NCBI GenBank assembly: GCA_903813345.2
Contig: CAIIXF020000001.1
Span: forward strand, 9,893,598-9,957,597
Direction: 5' to 3'
DNA length: 64,000 nt
From: Owenia fusiformis
Lineage: Eukaryota; Annelida; Polychaeta; Sabellida; Oweniidae
Shown here: positions 11,304-26,600 of the stretch, in pieces
Numbering within the stretch: position 1 is the stretch's first letter
Layout of the letters: each line of letters begins with the position of its first letter
Made by a program: the position numbers and the translations under genes
Notes under the pieces: model-generated
What the model saw: the letters and a program-made list of their open reading frames with translations, nothing else
Told to the model about the DNA's origin: nothing
Databases searched by the model: none

Positions 11304-14295
11304 ATCATTAAATATTGCAAGGTTTGAAACTTATGGCCATCTTATTGCTACTTACTAGTATTACACTGGCAATAAACATGAAAAACCTAATTTCTAATAT
11401 TCCAATCATCTGATTACTGTACATGTATAGCTAAAAATTATGCCGAATGCAAAATTGAAATCAAAATCCATTTTTAAATTTTCCTAATTGTGAAAGGGGA
11501 AAATGTTTAAGATTCATATTGTATACATTTGATTGTTTAATTTCGACTGACAGTCCCTAAACGTATACACTGAATACAGTAATGTTGTTCTATATTTCTA
11601 GCCTATTAAGTTGGACAATCACATTTTCAACCTTTAATCACTCACTGTGTTAATGTATAAACTTCTTATTCCATGATACATTTAACCGGTCTTACACTCC
11701 CCTCCATAGGTTTGGAAACCAGAAGTTTTCATTGGATAGCATGTATCAAAGCCTGACAATGTTTAAATCTTAATTTTATTCCTTAGTTACTAATAGTTAT
11801 TTCATACTTTTATTCCTCAATTCCTAATAGTTTGGAAATATGAAAAATTTGATGATTTTTTAAATCACCAAATAAAAAATAAATAAATGGTCTAAAAGGG
11901 GATTTTAGTTACCAAACTTATGGGGGGTAGTGTAATATCCTCCCACACTAATCCTTCATATATTCAAACATAAGCGTACAATGTAGGTGGTTTAATTATT
12001 TAACTAATTGATTATGTATTTGCCTTTGACATTTTTGACAGTAATGTATGCTGTGTAACATAACCTGCTGGATGAACTTTCTCTAATTAATACAAACCCG
12101 TCAATAAGATACATAATCACGTCTGCTTTAAATTGTATCTAAGAATTAAATTATGCATTCAAGCAAATATTAACTGTCAGCTATTGTCTGGTTTGATATC
12201 TAAGAACACGTAGACCTAGCTATTAATCTTTCATTTATGAAACATTATTGGTTGAGCTGAACAATCTAGGGTCAAAAGAATGAAATCATGTATCCAAGGG
12301 TTTAAATGTACCATTTGAAAGGCAGATGAAATAAGCTGACAAGGACCTTATAAGTTAGACAATATACTCTCATGGATTTTTGAATGACATGTATTTTATT
12401 GTAAAATGGATTTGGAGGTAAAAGTTCCCTTCATACTTCTGGACCCTATGACATTACAACTTAAATATTTCAGAATTTTGAACAATTTGAATCCATCAGA
12501 CACACATATACAATAAAGACATAAACTGTCATATAACCATCCAGCATTTATCATCTTCCAAGGAATTTGTTTCCGACTCATTATCCTTTCAAATGGTACA
12601 TTCAAACCGTGGAATATTCATAAATACACTTTAAACAAATTACAAACAAATGAGATTATTTTAAGTTCACACATTTATTTCAAAATCTACTATACATTCA
12701 TGATCACTACGAGGTGTAAACAATAAAACAGCATTAACAAACTAAAGAAAAAAATGACTATAAATAAATTGATATCCCTTCTTACAATGCAAGCAAGCTT
12801 GTAATCTCCATTACAATATTTCCATTACAATATTTCCATTACAATATCTCAGCCCTGGTGGCTTAACAAACAATACTGGAATCCATCATAACAAATATCA
12901 GTCATACCAAATAAATTCATTATGAAACCTTCTGAATAAAATTTAATGAATAAAATCTATAAATAAATTGTTATGTACATGATTGAAGTCAATTTAACAC
13001 ACTTGTTAGGTTGATAAAAAAGTGACTGTGTAAAGATTTACGGTTGATGTTTAAAAGAATGAAATTCAAACTCGCTACGACCAATGCTTACATTTCAAGG
13101 CAAAAGGCCTTATGGACGGAGTGTTTTGCATTGGCAACTAAACTACAGTGTTCAAATATACAGTTCAGACTATCTATATCTGAGATCAGTTACTTTAGAG
13201 TACAAGTGATTCGTGTAAAATATGAGTTAGAATATCAGCAAACTTATGTAAAAATCTATCACTTTGGTATGCATTGTTTTGTGGCCTGGTGAATTCTGTG
13301 AAAAACATAATTTTTCAGAATTATATTCTAACACTTTGTGACAAGATGCTCCATGACCCAATCACGATCACACTTCTAAATAATTCTGTGGCGATACAAT
13401 GCTGGCCAAATTGTTACAAAATATTGTGAAACTCATTTATATATAATATACTTATTAAATATGTATACATTTTGATATATATTGATCTCTTTAGCACACA
13501 TTATTATCTGGAAATACAATCAAAGATTTATTTCATTGGCAGAGGGCCAGACTCCATTAAACAATATGGTCAATATTCACCCTCCTAACAGGGTTATAGG
13601 TTTGCTATGATCTCTTCACTGTAGTAAAATAAGGAATGCTGACTGTAACAACCACTTGCATAGGAGTCCTCACAGGGGTAGAATTCATTTCAATTCATTC
13701 AATGACTGGGACTGAATGACAAAATTGTCATTTTAAAGTGGTACAAGAACAATTTAGCCATTCAATCAAGACCACATTTCAAGGCTGAGTATTTCATGCT
13801 TTAAAGCACAAGTATTTTACCAATTAATGTTTTTGTGAGGCGGACTTGTTTCAATATTTATATTTACAGTTTTAAAATATAAAATTGCCAACTTGACTGT
13901 GGTTGTACACTGAGCTTGTATCCATAGAAACCATGATGAGCTTGTATCCATGGCAGTGCTGGCTGATACTTAAACCAATGTGTAGATATTAAATATCAAT
14001 TCATATACATCATATCTTTAAATAATTTACAATCCAGTGAGGATAAAGGATGCGAAGTGAAGCCTTCTACCCTGTATCTAGTTCTCTATCTGTTGCTATA
14101 TATAATTTACATACGCATCCTTCATCCCCTCTTACAATACTATATAGTACATTGAGTATGATATTTCATATAGCCTAGGTCAATGTGTGGTTATCTGATG
14201 GACTCCACCACAATCTCTATAACACTAGTCCATATCTTGACACTAGGAGAATAGATGGCAGTGTAATTATGCTGCTTGGTCAATAGATGTCCTCA
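11304..14295. other. CROCC 3' untranslated region and downstream spacer
   Basis: No coding exon is seen. The part next to 14295 should be the 3' untranslated region of the minus-strand rootletin gene. Several minus-strand AATAAA hexamers exist (for example near 13530, 12672 and 12392), but I cannot choose between them. A 14-bp unit (TTCCATTACAATAT) is repeated three times at about 12807-12848. Confidence 0.5.
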
Positions 14296-14664
14296 TTACT
14301 TCTTGCGGCCCTTGATTGGGCTAGGACTGGGTCGGAATGATGAGGCCATGCTGCCTCTGGATGGAGTAGAGGTCACTCGAGACAATCTGATTGGGGAGGA
14401 GCTGCGGGTAGGGGAACGACGCCTGGGAGACAAGCGACTGGGAGAGGTTCGAATACTGGTATGGAAATCAACTGTATCGTCAAGTTTACGGGTCTCATGT
14501 TCCATCAAAATGGGGTCTAGAGTTGGGTCTCTGGTGACATTGCCCAAGGACATATCCAGGGCTCCACGAATGCTTTTGATTTCTTCCCCAGTCCTGCCGC
14601 TGCGGGAGATAAACTGTTGACGTTTGTGCATCTCCTGATTTAGTTGGTCTTTGAGTGTGGAGAT
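14296..14664 (-). CDS. CROCC: CROCC terminal exon 26 with extended SP/R-rich tail
   Basis: 122 codons then TAA at 14296-14298. The first ~30 residues (ISTLKDQLNQEMHKRQQFIS) match the human C-terminus. The remaining ~90 residues form an extra tail ending in an Arg/Ser/Pro-rich stretch (RTSPSRLSPRRRSPTRSSSP, then PSPIKGRKK). From memory the human protein ends soon after the shared block. Confidence 0.95.
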   Translation of the reverse strand: MSTLKDQLNQEMHKRQQFISRSGRTGEEIKSIRGALDMSLGNVTRDPTLDPILMEHETRKLDDTVDFHTSIRTSPSRLSPRRRSPTRSSSPIRLSRVTSTPSRGSMASSFRPSPSPIKGRKK

Positions 14665-17600
14665 CTGGAATATACACAAATGATTATTCATTTCAAAAAT
14701 ATCAGAGGACCATCCATTCCATGTTTACTTTTTTGACATTTTACTGTCAATTTTATATCACTGAGTACTATACGTAAATACTGATTTATTTAATACCTGA
14801 AGGTACAAGTTTTCATTGTAAAGTCACATTGTAGTTATGGTATTTGATATTTATGTTTTTACCTGTTCTTCGAGTCCTTTGACTCTCTGTCTGTGTGCAC
14901 GTTCACGAGCCTCTAAGGTACGCTCAGCTTGGAGTTGACCAGTACGTAGTCTCTCTGTTTCCATTTCAGTCTCTGTTCTGTGACGTGTGGTCAAGTCAAT
15001 GAGTCTAAAGGGAAAACAAAATTATTAGATAACTTTGATACCTGAATCCATGTAATTCTCTCACATTACATGAGTATCTGTACAAGCATCTTCCTGGCCT
15101 CCCAACTTCGCTCTCTCATATTTCAATGCTAATAAAAGCGATTTTTTGTCATTGGTATTTCATGGTACAGTACTTATTATACATACAGGCAATAAGTGCT
15201 CACTATATAAATAGCCCAGGACTATGGGGATACATACCTCTGTGCATGTTGTTGCTCAGTCTCTGCTAGTTGTGCCTCTAGACTTTGTAGTCTACGCTGC
15301 AGTTCCATGTTGTCTTCCTCAAGGCGAGACAGGTTGGTATCCAAGGATGATTTCTCCATGACAGAGCGGCTGGCAATCTCCTCAGTTCTTAGTTTTTCAC
15401 GCTCAACCTGAAATAATAGTACATGTATATCATTTTAACATGCACAATATACAATGAATTTTGATGTTTTATGAATAAACACTGACACTTTACTAAACAA
15501 AAACTTTGCAGAATTGTTAATTTAAGTTATAAGTTATTGATACACTCTTCATTGCATCAATCCCCACAGTATATGATTCAATCTGTGCTTTCATTTATCA
15601 ACAATGTCACCTCTGCAATTAATATATTCAAAACTGCAAACAACTATTACCTTATCCAAAGTCTTCTTGAGAGCGCTCTTGTCCTTCTCAAATCGAACAA
15701 TACCATGTTCTAGTTCACGCTTTTCATTCTCAGCCGCTGACAGGGCCCTCTGTAGAGCAGCTGTGCGTTCAGTTAGGGACTGGTTCTTACTTTGCATTTT
15801 GTTCAACTTCTGTTGTAATTCCTGTTCAGTCTCTTGTCTCTGTACTATCACCTGTTAGTATAGTATACATATAATACATTGGAACTCATTGGACTAATGT
15901 GTATATTAAACACATGGGGACAAATTGAACATTTTGATATGTTAAATTACATGGTAAAGTTAAAAGAATGTGGGTATGTGTAATAACATAATCTATATGT
16001 TCTGAAAAAATGAGAGGGATTTGTAAAAAAAAAATCACAAAATGAGAGCATTTTTATCAGAATATATGGATCGCCCCTTGTATACAGGTGGAACCACATT
16101 GAATTTCTGTAATATATTTCGCTTATACTATATCTTATACATTTACTTTTCATGAATATAATGTTGTCATTTGGCTGTTCTTGTTTATGTACTTACACTG
16201 TGTGACTGCCTGACTTGGCCTTCTAGCTCATTGCGCCTGACTTCACTATCTCCGAGCTCATTCTGCATAGCTTGGACACGCTCCATTAGATTATGGTTCT
16301 GTTTCTTAGCTTCGTTGGATGCTTGCCTGTAGATCAACACAAAAAATTAGTTGACAATAAAATTGTCTAAAAATTAACCCGATTCTAATTTGGGACTTAG
16401 AATGTCTCTTATCTTATAATGTTACACTCTGTCCATTGGACCTTTAAATAAGTTCCTTTGACATGAATCTCTCATAATTTTCCACAACAATTTTCACTTG
16501 TTTATTTTATGATGAACTATTATAACATATCATTTGTGGCTATGTTAATGTAAGTAAACTAAATGAACTGGGGTTTTACCTTGCAGCATCCAGTCTCTCA
16601 GTGAGTACTCTACGATCATGTTCACTGCTTGTAAGTGCACGTTGTAGCTGTTGCTGACGCTCCTGGAGCTCATGGATTGTGGAACTCTGGTCAGTCAGTG
16701 AGATGTTTAATGCTTGTACCTAGAAGTGGAAATACACACATATTTAATTCATGATATCAGTCATTTTATAAATATTCACTTGCATAATGTACCCCTTACC
16801 TGATTATTTTGTTTGTACTGTATATTTAAATGGTAGCTGATGCTAATATAGCACCTGTCAAAATAGTAACTGATGATACGTATAAAGCTATTCATTCTAA
16901 TATATATTTATGTTAATATTACCATATTTAGATAAATCATAAACAATATTTTTTCATATTTACCTTATCTTTCTGTTGGCTTTCTTCCTCCTCAGTCTTG
17001 GCCAATGCCAGGCTGAGTCTGTCAATGGTCAGTTGCAGAGACTGGCTCTTGCCCTCTAAGTCTTGTACCTGCTTGCCAAGGTTATCTACTCTGTCTGCCA
17101 ACACCTGGTTCTCTGTCTCCTTGTCTGTCAGGACCAGCTTCATACGTTGCATGTCACCTTCTAGCGATCGTCTGGTTAATTCAAGTTTGGTGCATCTGTT
17201 CTCAGCATCTTCTAAAGCAATGCGGAGTTGTTTCTTGTCCTCCTCTAGTCTGGCTTCATTCTGTTTTTGCTTCGACATCTTCTCCTGAAGTAAGAAAGAA
17301 AATGTTTTAGGATTGAGTTTCATTACCTTATATTAATGTACAACCTCAGATGTGAGCAAGCATGTATAGTGAATTTGAATTTACCACCTGCTTATGCCAT
17401 AAGATTCACCCTTTTGTTTCATCAAAATATTAGAAAAATGCTAAGTAGTAGTAGGGAATTACCACATTTCTTAATGGTTATTTGAGTTGATATTCACTTT
17501 TATATACAGAGCATTCATACAATTGAACTTACAGCCATCTGTCTCTTTTCTGAGTCCTGAGTTGCAATGTTGCGTTCTAGAGTGCTGATCTTATCAGCCA

Positions 17601-20600
17601 TTCCCTTTCGTTCCCTTTCGTTCCTTCTGATTGTCTCTTCCTGGAGCATGAGGGCAGTCTGGGCACTGGCCAGCCTTCCATCAATACCACGCTTATCCTC
17701 CTCAACCTCACCCAGAGATTTCTGTAGGTTTTGTAGACGTCCTTCTGTTCTGTCTCTGTCTTCCTCCATCTCTCTAAGCTGCATGGTTAGGCTGCGTGCC
17801 TGAGAGACTGCGTCATCTCGTTCACGTTCAGCACCAGCAAGCTGTTGGACGAAGTCACGGAGGGCCAAACGGACAGATTCTGGGTCAATGTCGGTGAAAT
17901 CGGAACTTGTTTCATTGAGTGTGTTGTTCATGGTTCTGGATGGTGACATGCTACGCATGGGGCTTCGTGCACGATCTGGAGAGCCAGTGCGGGGAATAGG
18001 GCTGCCACGACCATCAGTTGTTGTACTGAATGTATTTTCAAAACCTGCAATCAAAAATGGGAATAATCATTCATATGCATAAAATGTATTTATCAGTGTA
18101 TAGAAAAACAAAAATATTTCTCTGGTACTGTAATGTATATACCATTGAGGATTTACTGACCAAATAACTATTGCAATGTATTGCTTACTAAAAATTATTA
18201 AGAAATACAGGTTTTAACAAGTTCCTGATACTGACCTTTAGTTGGTGAGCTGGGCCTAGATCTTGATCTCCTAGGACTGGGGCTACGTGTACGCAGAGGA
18301 CTAGCAGCTCTTGGCATATCCTGTCTGAAGCCAATAGTACGCCGCAGGCTTGAGTGAATACTGTTAAGTTTAAATTCAACATCACGTTTGGCACCCTCAA
18401 TTCTGGCAAGCTGGGCTTCCAGGCCGTTAATTCGGCCTTCAGCACCACTTAGTTTCAGACGCAAGTCTGCTAGTTCAGTATTAGCATTGTCCAGTGCAAT
18501 CTCAAGATTACGCTTATTGTCCTCAAGTTTGCGTTCATTGCGCATTTTGTCCTCAAGAGCCATGGTGAAGTCCTTCTCCCTGAGTCTGACCTCATCTTCA
18601 AACTCACCAAACTTGCGCTGTAAGTTGGCCAGCTCTTTACGGAGTGCCTCTCTACTGGCTTCAGTCTCTACAACCTGGAATCATCAACAGAATTCATAAG
18701 GTAAACTGATGTTAAAAGTGACCAAATCACGGTCAAAATATTTTCTCATATATATATTTTGTAAATCAAATATCTTTGTGCTTCAAATACTATATGAATA
18801 TATTTTCTTCAATTAAAGAAATATATGCAAATATCTATAGTTTTTACGTAGTATAAGTGAAATCATGAAAAAACATTTACCCTCTGTTTGAGGCCAAATG
18901 ATTCTCTTCTTGCTTCCTCTTCCTTCTCTTCATCTCTACTGACTCTGTTCTGGAGATCATCAACCTCTTTGCCAAGCTTATTACGCTCTCCATCAAGCAT
19001 CTTGACTTGACGGCGTAATTCTTGAAGCTCGCGGCGTGCATCTAGACGTGCCTTCTCAACTTCCCTGAGGCTTCCACGTAGATCTGAGGCCTCCTTTTGT
19101 ACACCAGTCTTCTGCTCTTCAAGGACTGAAATGTTCAATGTATTGTTGGTGTTACACAGTTTATTGTCATCACCAATCCACTTGATTTTTAATACTGAGG
19201 TGTATTAACTTTATATGATTGTCAATTGGAAGATTGTATTCTGTAATGCTATCAATGTTTATAGAATAATCCATAGTAGTTGATCTACTTAACAATGATA
19301 AACTTGACAATTATCTATATAAGAAGATAACAGGAGATTAAGAGATATAATTTGTTCAAGGTAATAGATAGACCAAAACTAGTTGATAATTTAAACCAAC
19401 AATTAACAATTTGAAATACCATTAAAAACACCTTTGATTCACAAATCAATTTCCACAAATTATGAATTTCTAATATTTTGTGCCATAATAAATATTTCAG
19501 AGTTATACCCATTGAAATCAATGGTGAAATAATTCAATAGCAACATGTAATTAAGTTGAAAATGACCATGTTTTAAAGTGTTATTCTGTACTTACTAGCA
19601 ATTCTCTGTCTAGCATCTTGGATAACTCTGTTAAGTTCAACTTTCTCACTCTCAGTTTTCTTAACCTTGGACCTAAGCTCTTCTCCAGTCTTCTGTGATG
19701 CATCTTTTTCACGAATCTCATCATTCAGGTTGCGTTTCAACTCGCTAATCTCTTTACGCATCAGTTCTTTGTGTTCATCACTCTCACGGATCTTGCGATT
19801 TGCCTCAATGAGATCACGACGGATGGAGTCCCTTGTTTCTTCCACCATTTTGAGTTGTACTTTCAGTTCAGCAACTTCCATGTTGGCACTGTCACGACTG
19901 CGTGTCAGGTCTACGATCTGGATGTTTAGGTTTTTCAGTTCATTGTCATGTGCAGCACTGAAATCAAAAAATTATTTTTCCATAAAATTTTATTACGTAG
20001 AAGTGATAGATGAGCGTACATGTATACTATTCCCAAAGCATCCCAGAAAGTATCCCAGAAAATTATTTATTCAAGTTTTTAAATTCTTGTAAAATTCTCA
20101 TAAAAGGTACGTACAATGTCATTTAAATATAGAAAAGAAATAAATATAAAATAATGCAACATGGTTTCTTGAAAAACTATTTATTTCTAATTAAAAGAAA
20201 GCTTCAAACTCTTACGTTGCCTCTTCAAACTGTGTCCTGAATTTCTTGAGCTCAGCTTGTACATTGTTGATGGTGCTTCGATCTTGTTCTGTGCGGGTGT
20301 TACTCTCACGCTTGAGGCCTTCATATTCTACCCTCGAGTTGTTTAGATCAGAGGCAGTGTTAGCCAATTTCTCTTGTAAGGTGCTGCGTTCCTGTTCAGC
20401 CAATGAGAGTGCCTGTTGCTTCTCATTCTCCATCAGCAGTAGAGAGTCGTCACGTTCACGCTGGAGGTTAATGATGTCATTGTCCAGTTCTTCCTTTTCT
20501 CTCTGGGCCTTGGCGATAATCTCATCACGCTCCATTGTGTAGTTGTGGATCAGCTCCTCACGCTGGGCCTCCATGTCAAGTCTCTGGCTCTCCTGGAGAA

Positions 20601-23600
20601 CAAAGTTGATATTTCAATGCCGATTATGCATGAACTGGATTTTAATGAACTTCTTTGTACAAATGTAGATGCTTAATCATAGTGAATACAACAAACAGCA
20701 TATATCACAATAATTGAAATCAAAAATTAAATTTAAGCTCTGCAATTCTATAATGAGTTTACCTTTTCTCTGGAGAGACGTTCAATATCTTCCTCATGAG
20801 ATGTTTGTTCTTGCTTGAGAGCCATCTGAAGGTCTTGCTCGGTATTAGAGAGTTTCTGACTGATGCTTTCTTTTTGTCGCTCTAGTTTCTCTACCTCGAC
20901 TTCCATCTCTTTGTGCAGACGAACAATATCAGCTACAAGAACAAATGCAGTATGGTTAATAACCCATCTGGATTTCTCCAAACAATTCAGTTAAACGTGA
21001 AGCAAACATTAATGCACCTATAATCTATCAGATATGTATTAATATAGACTTTTCTTATGGTAACTTGAATAACATATCCTTACCTTGGAGTGTCTCCTTC
21101 TTGAGGATCAGCTCTTGGTTCTCTCCCTCCAGCTGCTCTTTCCTGGTCTCTAGCTGTGCTGTGAGTTGTTGAGACTCATATAGAGCTGTCTCTAAGCTGT
21201 CCTTATCACTCTTAAGTCCAGCGATCACCTCACTCTGCACACGGTTCTCACGCTCAGAAGCTGTCAGTTGCACAGCTAGTTCAGCCTTATCCTTGGTGAG
21301 CTCTTCTTTCTCCTTAGCAATACGAACAACTGTCTCATTTTGGCGTTCAACTTCTTTACGGGCCTGAACCAGTTCCTCAGCCAGTGAAGTCTTCTGTCTT
21401 GTAACCTAAAAAACATAAAATCTTGTTCATAAACTGAGTTACTGCACCTTAGATATATGATTGAGTTTAATTTCCCCTTCATCTTTACTTTCTTTGTATA
21501 TTAAGTACAACAACCATCTTTAGATCCATGTTGGAAATTTCTCAGTCCCAAGCCATTTAAAAGTACAACTTACAGTGCTAAGCTGTTCCTGGATTTCAGC
21601 ACGTTCTCTGTTATTCTCCATGATTTCTTGTTCAAGTTTCTCGCGACTCATCTCTGCATACTCAAGAGTCTGGTTGAGTCCAGCCTTCTCTGTGTCAAGG
21701 TCCATCTTTTCAGTCTCAACTCGTAGGATCTCCTCCTTCAGGCCAGACTTCTCGAGCTCTAATGTCTGCTTCTCATTGGATATAGAAGCTCTGTCGGCCT
21801 CCATCTGGAAATTGATACAATCATGAAATTTTCATACTTACTGTGTTTAGTAATAACTACGATATGTGATTAACTCTTCACACATAATACAGAGATTATC
21901 AGAAAATTCTTAATGGATCCACGAAATGATGAAACCCTACATACAAAACTAAAAGAGAGCTAAAATGTGAGCTTATTTATAGGGTAGAGCTTCACAAAAT
22001 GGTTTCTCACTGTGAAATATTCTGTGTTTAAAAGAATCACTTACAGCCATGATGATCTTGTTGAGCTCCACTTTGTCTTGTCCCAATCCCTCATTGAGAG
22101 CCTGCATCTTGAGCAGTGCATCCCTGAGACTTGCCTCCTCAGTCTTAAGTTTGTTGATCTCAAGTTCAAGCTCAGCCTTCTGTAGTTCATTCCTGGATAG
22201 GGCCTCATCTATGAAAATAAAAGATTTATCAATAAACGATAATTTTTTTTTTAAATTGGCCCAATTTACTATACAGGTACTCAGTTTGTATATAGTTTTA
22301 AGTACTATATTCTCATAGAGTAAAGGTTCTTTGACAGCACTTTTTCATTACTAAGACAAATCTGAAATTGCTTGCTTTTTCTCCATCAGCTCTGTTATAT
22401 TTGTAATATAAATTCATTGGAAAACTTACTGAGCTCTCCCTTCTCATGATCAAGAACCTCTTTCTCCAACAGAGCTCTGTTGAGAGCCTCCTTAGCAGAG
22501 ACCAGCTCTTCTTTCAGAGTAGAGTTCTTGCCTTCCAACTGCTCAATCACCTTGTGGCTGCAAGAACAGACCAAATATTTAATTATTTATGACAGGTCTA
22601 TGTCCACCATCCAGCTTATAGAGTGCATGTAGATAGTTAAGAAAGATAACCTTCAATATTTCAGAGAAAGATCGACAGGAAAGTAAAAAATATGATTCTT
22701 TTAAAAATATCCAACACTGTATATAACATTTAAAGAAGCAAATCATTCATTCATCTTTGTATACTTACCATCTCTGGTTTTCGTTGATCTGCCTGTCCTT
22801 ATCCTTGTTAATATCATCCTTCTCATCTTCCAAGTTGTCTCTCTGTCTCTGGAGCTCAGCATTAGCTGCCTGCAGCTTGCTGTTCTCCCCACTTATCTGA
22901 TCAATACGCTCATTCATTGTTGATCTCAGCTTCTCTAGATTGGATTTCTCACCAGATGTCAGGTTGAGGTTGTTCTTGTAGCGGTCTCTGTCGCGGAATG
23001 AGTCATCTCTATCACGACGTGCCGACTCCAACTCCTCTCTGTGGGCCATCACAGTGCTCTCCAGTGTTCTACGTTCAGCCTCAACATCATCTAGAGATTT
23101 CTTGAGTTTGTTGTTTTGGTCTTTGGTCGCATTAAGCTTAGCCTTGAACTCTTGTACTTGGAGTTGGCGTTTGTTTAATGCAGCCTGGACAGCGCTGAAT
23201 GTGGAATCAGCAAAAGCTGGGGAGCGAGCGCGACGTGGAGACATAGAGCGAGTGCGAGATCTAGGACGAGGGGAGGTAGAGCGGAGTGGGGATGTGGATC
23301 GGAATGATAGATCACCACCACCCACTTCTGTCTCCTCCTGCATTGACTGATCAGCATCCATAATGACAGCCTGAGCGATATCCCTGAGTGCTGCGTGCAT
23401 GGAGTCGGTCTCCTCACGCAGGTTCTGCAGAGATTCACCCTCAATAGCATTCTCGCGGGATCTCTCAATGTTGGACACCTCAAGCTTGCTGAGATTGGCC
23501 TGCATGTTGGAGATGGACTTGTCTTTCTCTGCAATCTGAATCTTTAGCTTCTCATTGTTCATGGTCAGCTCATTGACTCTGCAAGGGCAGAAACAGAAAT

Positions 23601-26600
23601 GCAAATATAACATGATGGCATAGACAATTATATATACAGAGGCTGGTTCAGACATTATGCCAATACATTTTAATATAAATCTTGCTGTTCATGCTGAAAT
23701 AAAATAACTATTACCTCCAATAAACTATTTTCAAATAAAAATGTGATCTTATTTCAATCTTCTCAAACACTAGTTTTATTCAACTAAATTACTAAGATTA
23801 CAATTACTAACCTAGAATTCAGTTCAGCACTTTGTACATCAAACTTGGCCTGCAGTTCAATCACCTCTCGTACCTTCTCGCGAAGCTGGCTGTCAATGCT
23901 GTTACGCTCACCACGCTCACGATCTTGAGATACCTAGAAGCAAGGCAAATAGTTCAAATACTTGCATTATAGAGTATTCACATCAGAATTTTACCATGAG
24001 AATATAAGAATACATTTTTTGCATTTTGAATCCTTTAAGTGAATTTCCATTGCACAACATTTATTGATATATTGAGCTGAATTTACCTGAGATTGTGTGT
24101 CTGAGTTGCGAGCATTGGCACCAAGGTTGAGACAGGCGGAATGCATGCTGCGGGAACAACGTGTGAAGTCAGCACGCATGTGAGCCATGTCACGCTCGGT
24201 TGCACTCTTCATCTCTCCAAATTGGCGACGGAAAGCAACGACAGCGCGCCACAGAGATAGCAGACGGCCATGCTCAGCACTGAAGTATTCATTGAAGGAC
24301 TGAAATTCAAAATTTAAATAAACATGAAGTGACATTTAGAATTACATCACAAGACTTGTTTGTATTTGATATTATACTACTATGACATCTGAGTGTACAT
24401 ATTTACACTGGGAAAACAATTTTGCAGTAACAAGGTCGGACATGACTCCAGACCACGCTTCAGACGTTGACAAATAATGTTTTAATAAACGACAAGCACT
24501 TCATATACAAACACTAGATTATCGATGAACATTGTTTGATTTGCACTTGTTCCAATATTATGATGTAACCTTTAAACGTCAAGACAATACCTATTAGGCA
24601 TAGATCAACAGCGAAGTGTTGACTGTGAGTTCACCCTTGTTTTACCTGGTTGCTCTATTAACATATTTAGCTAACCATTGTTAAAACAACATTTAGTTCA
24701 TTGATTGTCAACCTATTGTTACATGAGCGTTCCTGACAGGAAATCAATACATGATATACATGTCAGGCAATGTAGAAAAGTGAACTGGTGCAAAGATATT
24801 CAGATTGGGGTATTTTTAATATAAGGTACTTCAGTGAACTTGAAAATCAATGATCCAAATATTTCTTTGATTTGTGGTTGTACAATCCACTGATAGAGCA
24901 TCAGTCTCCTCAAGGAGAATGTTGTAAACTTTGAACTGGAAGTCATTTGACATCATGTGAATGCAATTTTATTTAATAGAGCTCACCCCTGGTATTATCA
25001 AATGTGATAGAGCTTTGTTAAATGATGATGATGAGAAGCATTCATTTTTAAGATTCTCACCTGTTCTTCATCCCTCCATTCAGCCTCCTTGGCCTCCAAT
25101 TCTTCCCTTGCATACTGCCAATCCTGGGTGAGCTTGTGGATGTCAGCTGTGAGGGACTGGTTGGCGGCAGTAGCCTGATCCAGTTGTTCACGTAACATAG
25201 AGTTAACATGGGCCAGACTGGCACTCCTACAAAGAGCAATTGAAGCATCAGGGATATGCCAGGTCCCTCCATATGTCATTTATGGGCTTATATTGGCACA
25301 ATTTCATTTCTGGGGACTGAAGGTTGTTGAAGGCGATAAAATTACATTTGCAAAAAGTGTTTTTTTAACTATTTAGGAATAATTTATTTTCATCAATTTG
25401 ATCAATTTACATTTTGACAAAACAATAAATATTCATCTTTGCAAAGTTACATAACTTGAAAATACAATGTCTAATTTTCGTGAAAAGCAAAAATTGGCAT
25501 TTTTCTTAGATTTGAATATATCATGACAGCTCCTTGCAATCAATTATCACCCTTTATGTTTGCAATGAAATATTCAAATACAAAACCCTTGATAATAACT
25601 GTCTTTTCAAGTGAAAACAATAAATTAGTTAACGCAAATTGTTTTATTAGTCAAACCATGCAATAAACTGATGATAAATCAATCTTGCAATTAATTACAC
25701 AATAACCATTCATAAGGTTCAGCACATTGTCAAACACATACAAATTTCAATGTTAATTTGAAGTGTGTGTAATCTTATCAGTGGTAGGGGGTTGAGTAAT
25801 CAAATAAGTGAATTGATGGGATCCTGGGGATTTGTATTAACAAAATGTGTGAATCAATTATTCAATACAGAACACCCAAGTCTTTTTAACAGTGCTATAC
25901 GAATCAAAATAATAACTGTGTGAATTCTTGTAAATTTTGTCCAGTAAAGTGCAGAACCAAAAGAAACAATGGCCAAATGGGTTATGTACTAATAGATGAA
26001 GGAAGCTTTGCCTCAATTTGGGAACATTTTGAATCTGTATATTAGACTTTCCATGTAATTGTTTTCTGGAACATTTCATGCAGGGACTCGGAGTATAGGG
26101 TAAAACCACACATTTCACAATCTTAATACAATACTTTGTGCATTCTCTTATAATACAGCTTCAGAACCAATTTCACTCTCAGAGTGACACACAACTGAAA
26201 CTATAGTGTAGTCCCTGTAGAGGTTTAGGTTCTGTAGCATTATAATACACACATCACACATGGTGAGTTTAACTACATTGTCGTGTCACACTCTCTCTAC
26301 CTTTGCTGTTCCTCCTCCAGTTTAATCAATGCATTCTCCAGGTCCATGTTCAAGCTTGTCTGGGAACCATTCTGGTCTTGCTGTAAGATAACAATACATA
26401 CCACTTGCCATCATTATGTACCACTCTCAATACAGAACTCTCATATACATGTATGTGAGTTGTTCTGATCGCTCACTCGCTGCTTAACTTGGATTGAAAG
26501 TTGAAATTATGACCATAAACCAGAAAGTTATATTAACAAAATTGAACGATTGTTGAATTTTTTTATACAACCTACCTCATGTCACAATACCCCAGAGTAC

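Noticed and set aside
15604-23350. Plus-strand open frames rich in Ser/Leu/Arg opposite CROCC exons
   Set aside because: These are antisense shadows of coiled-coil codons on the minus strand, with no splice structure of their own.
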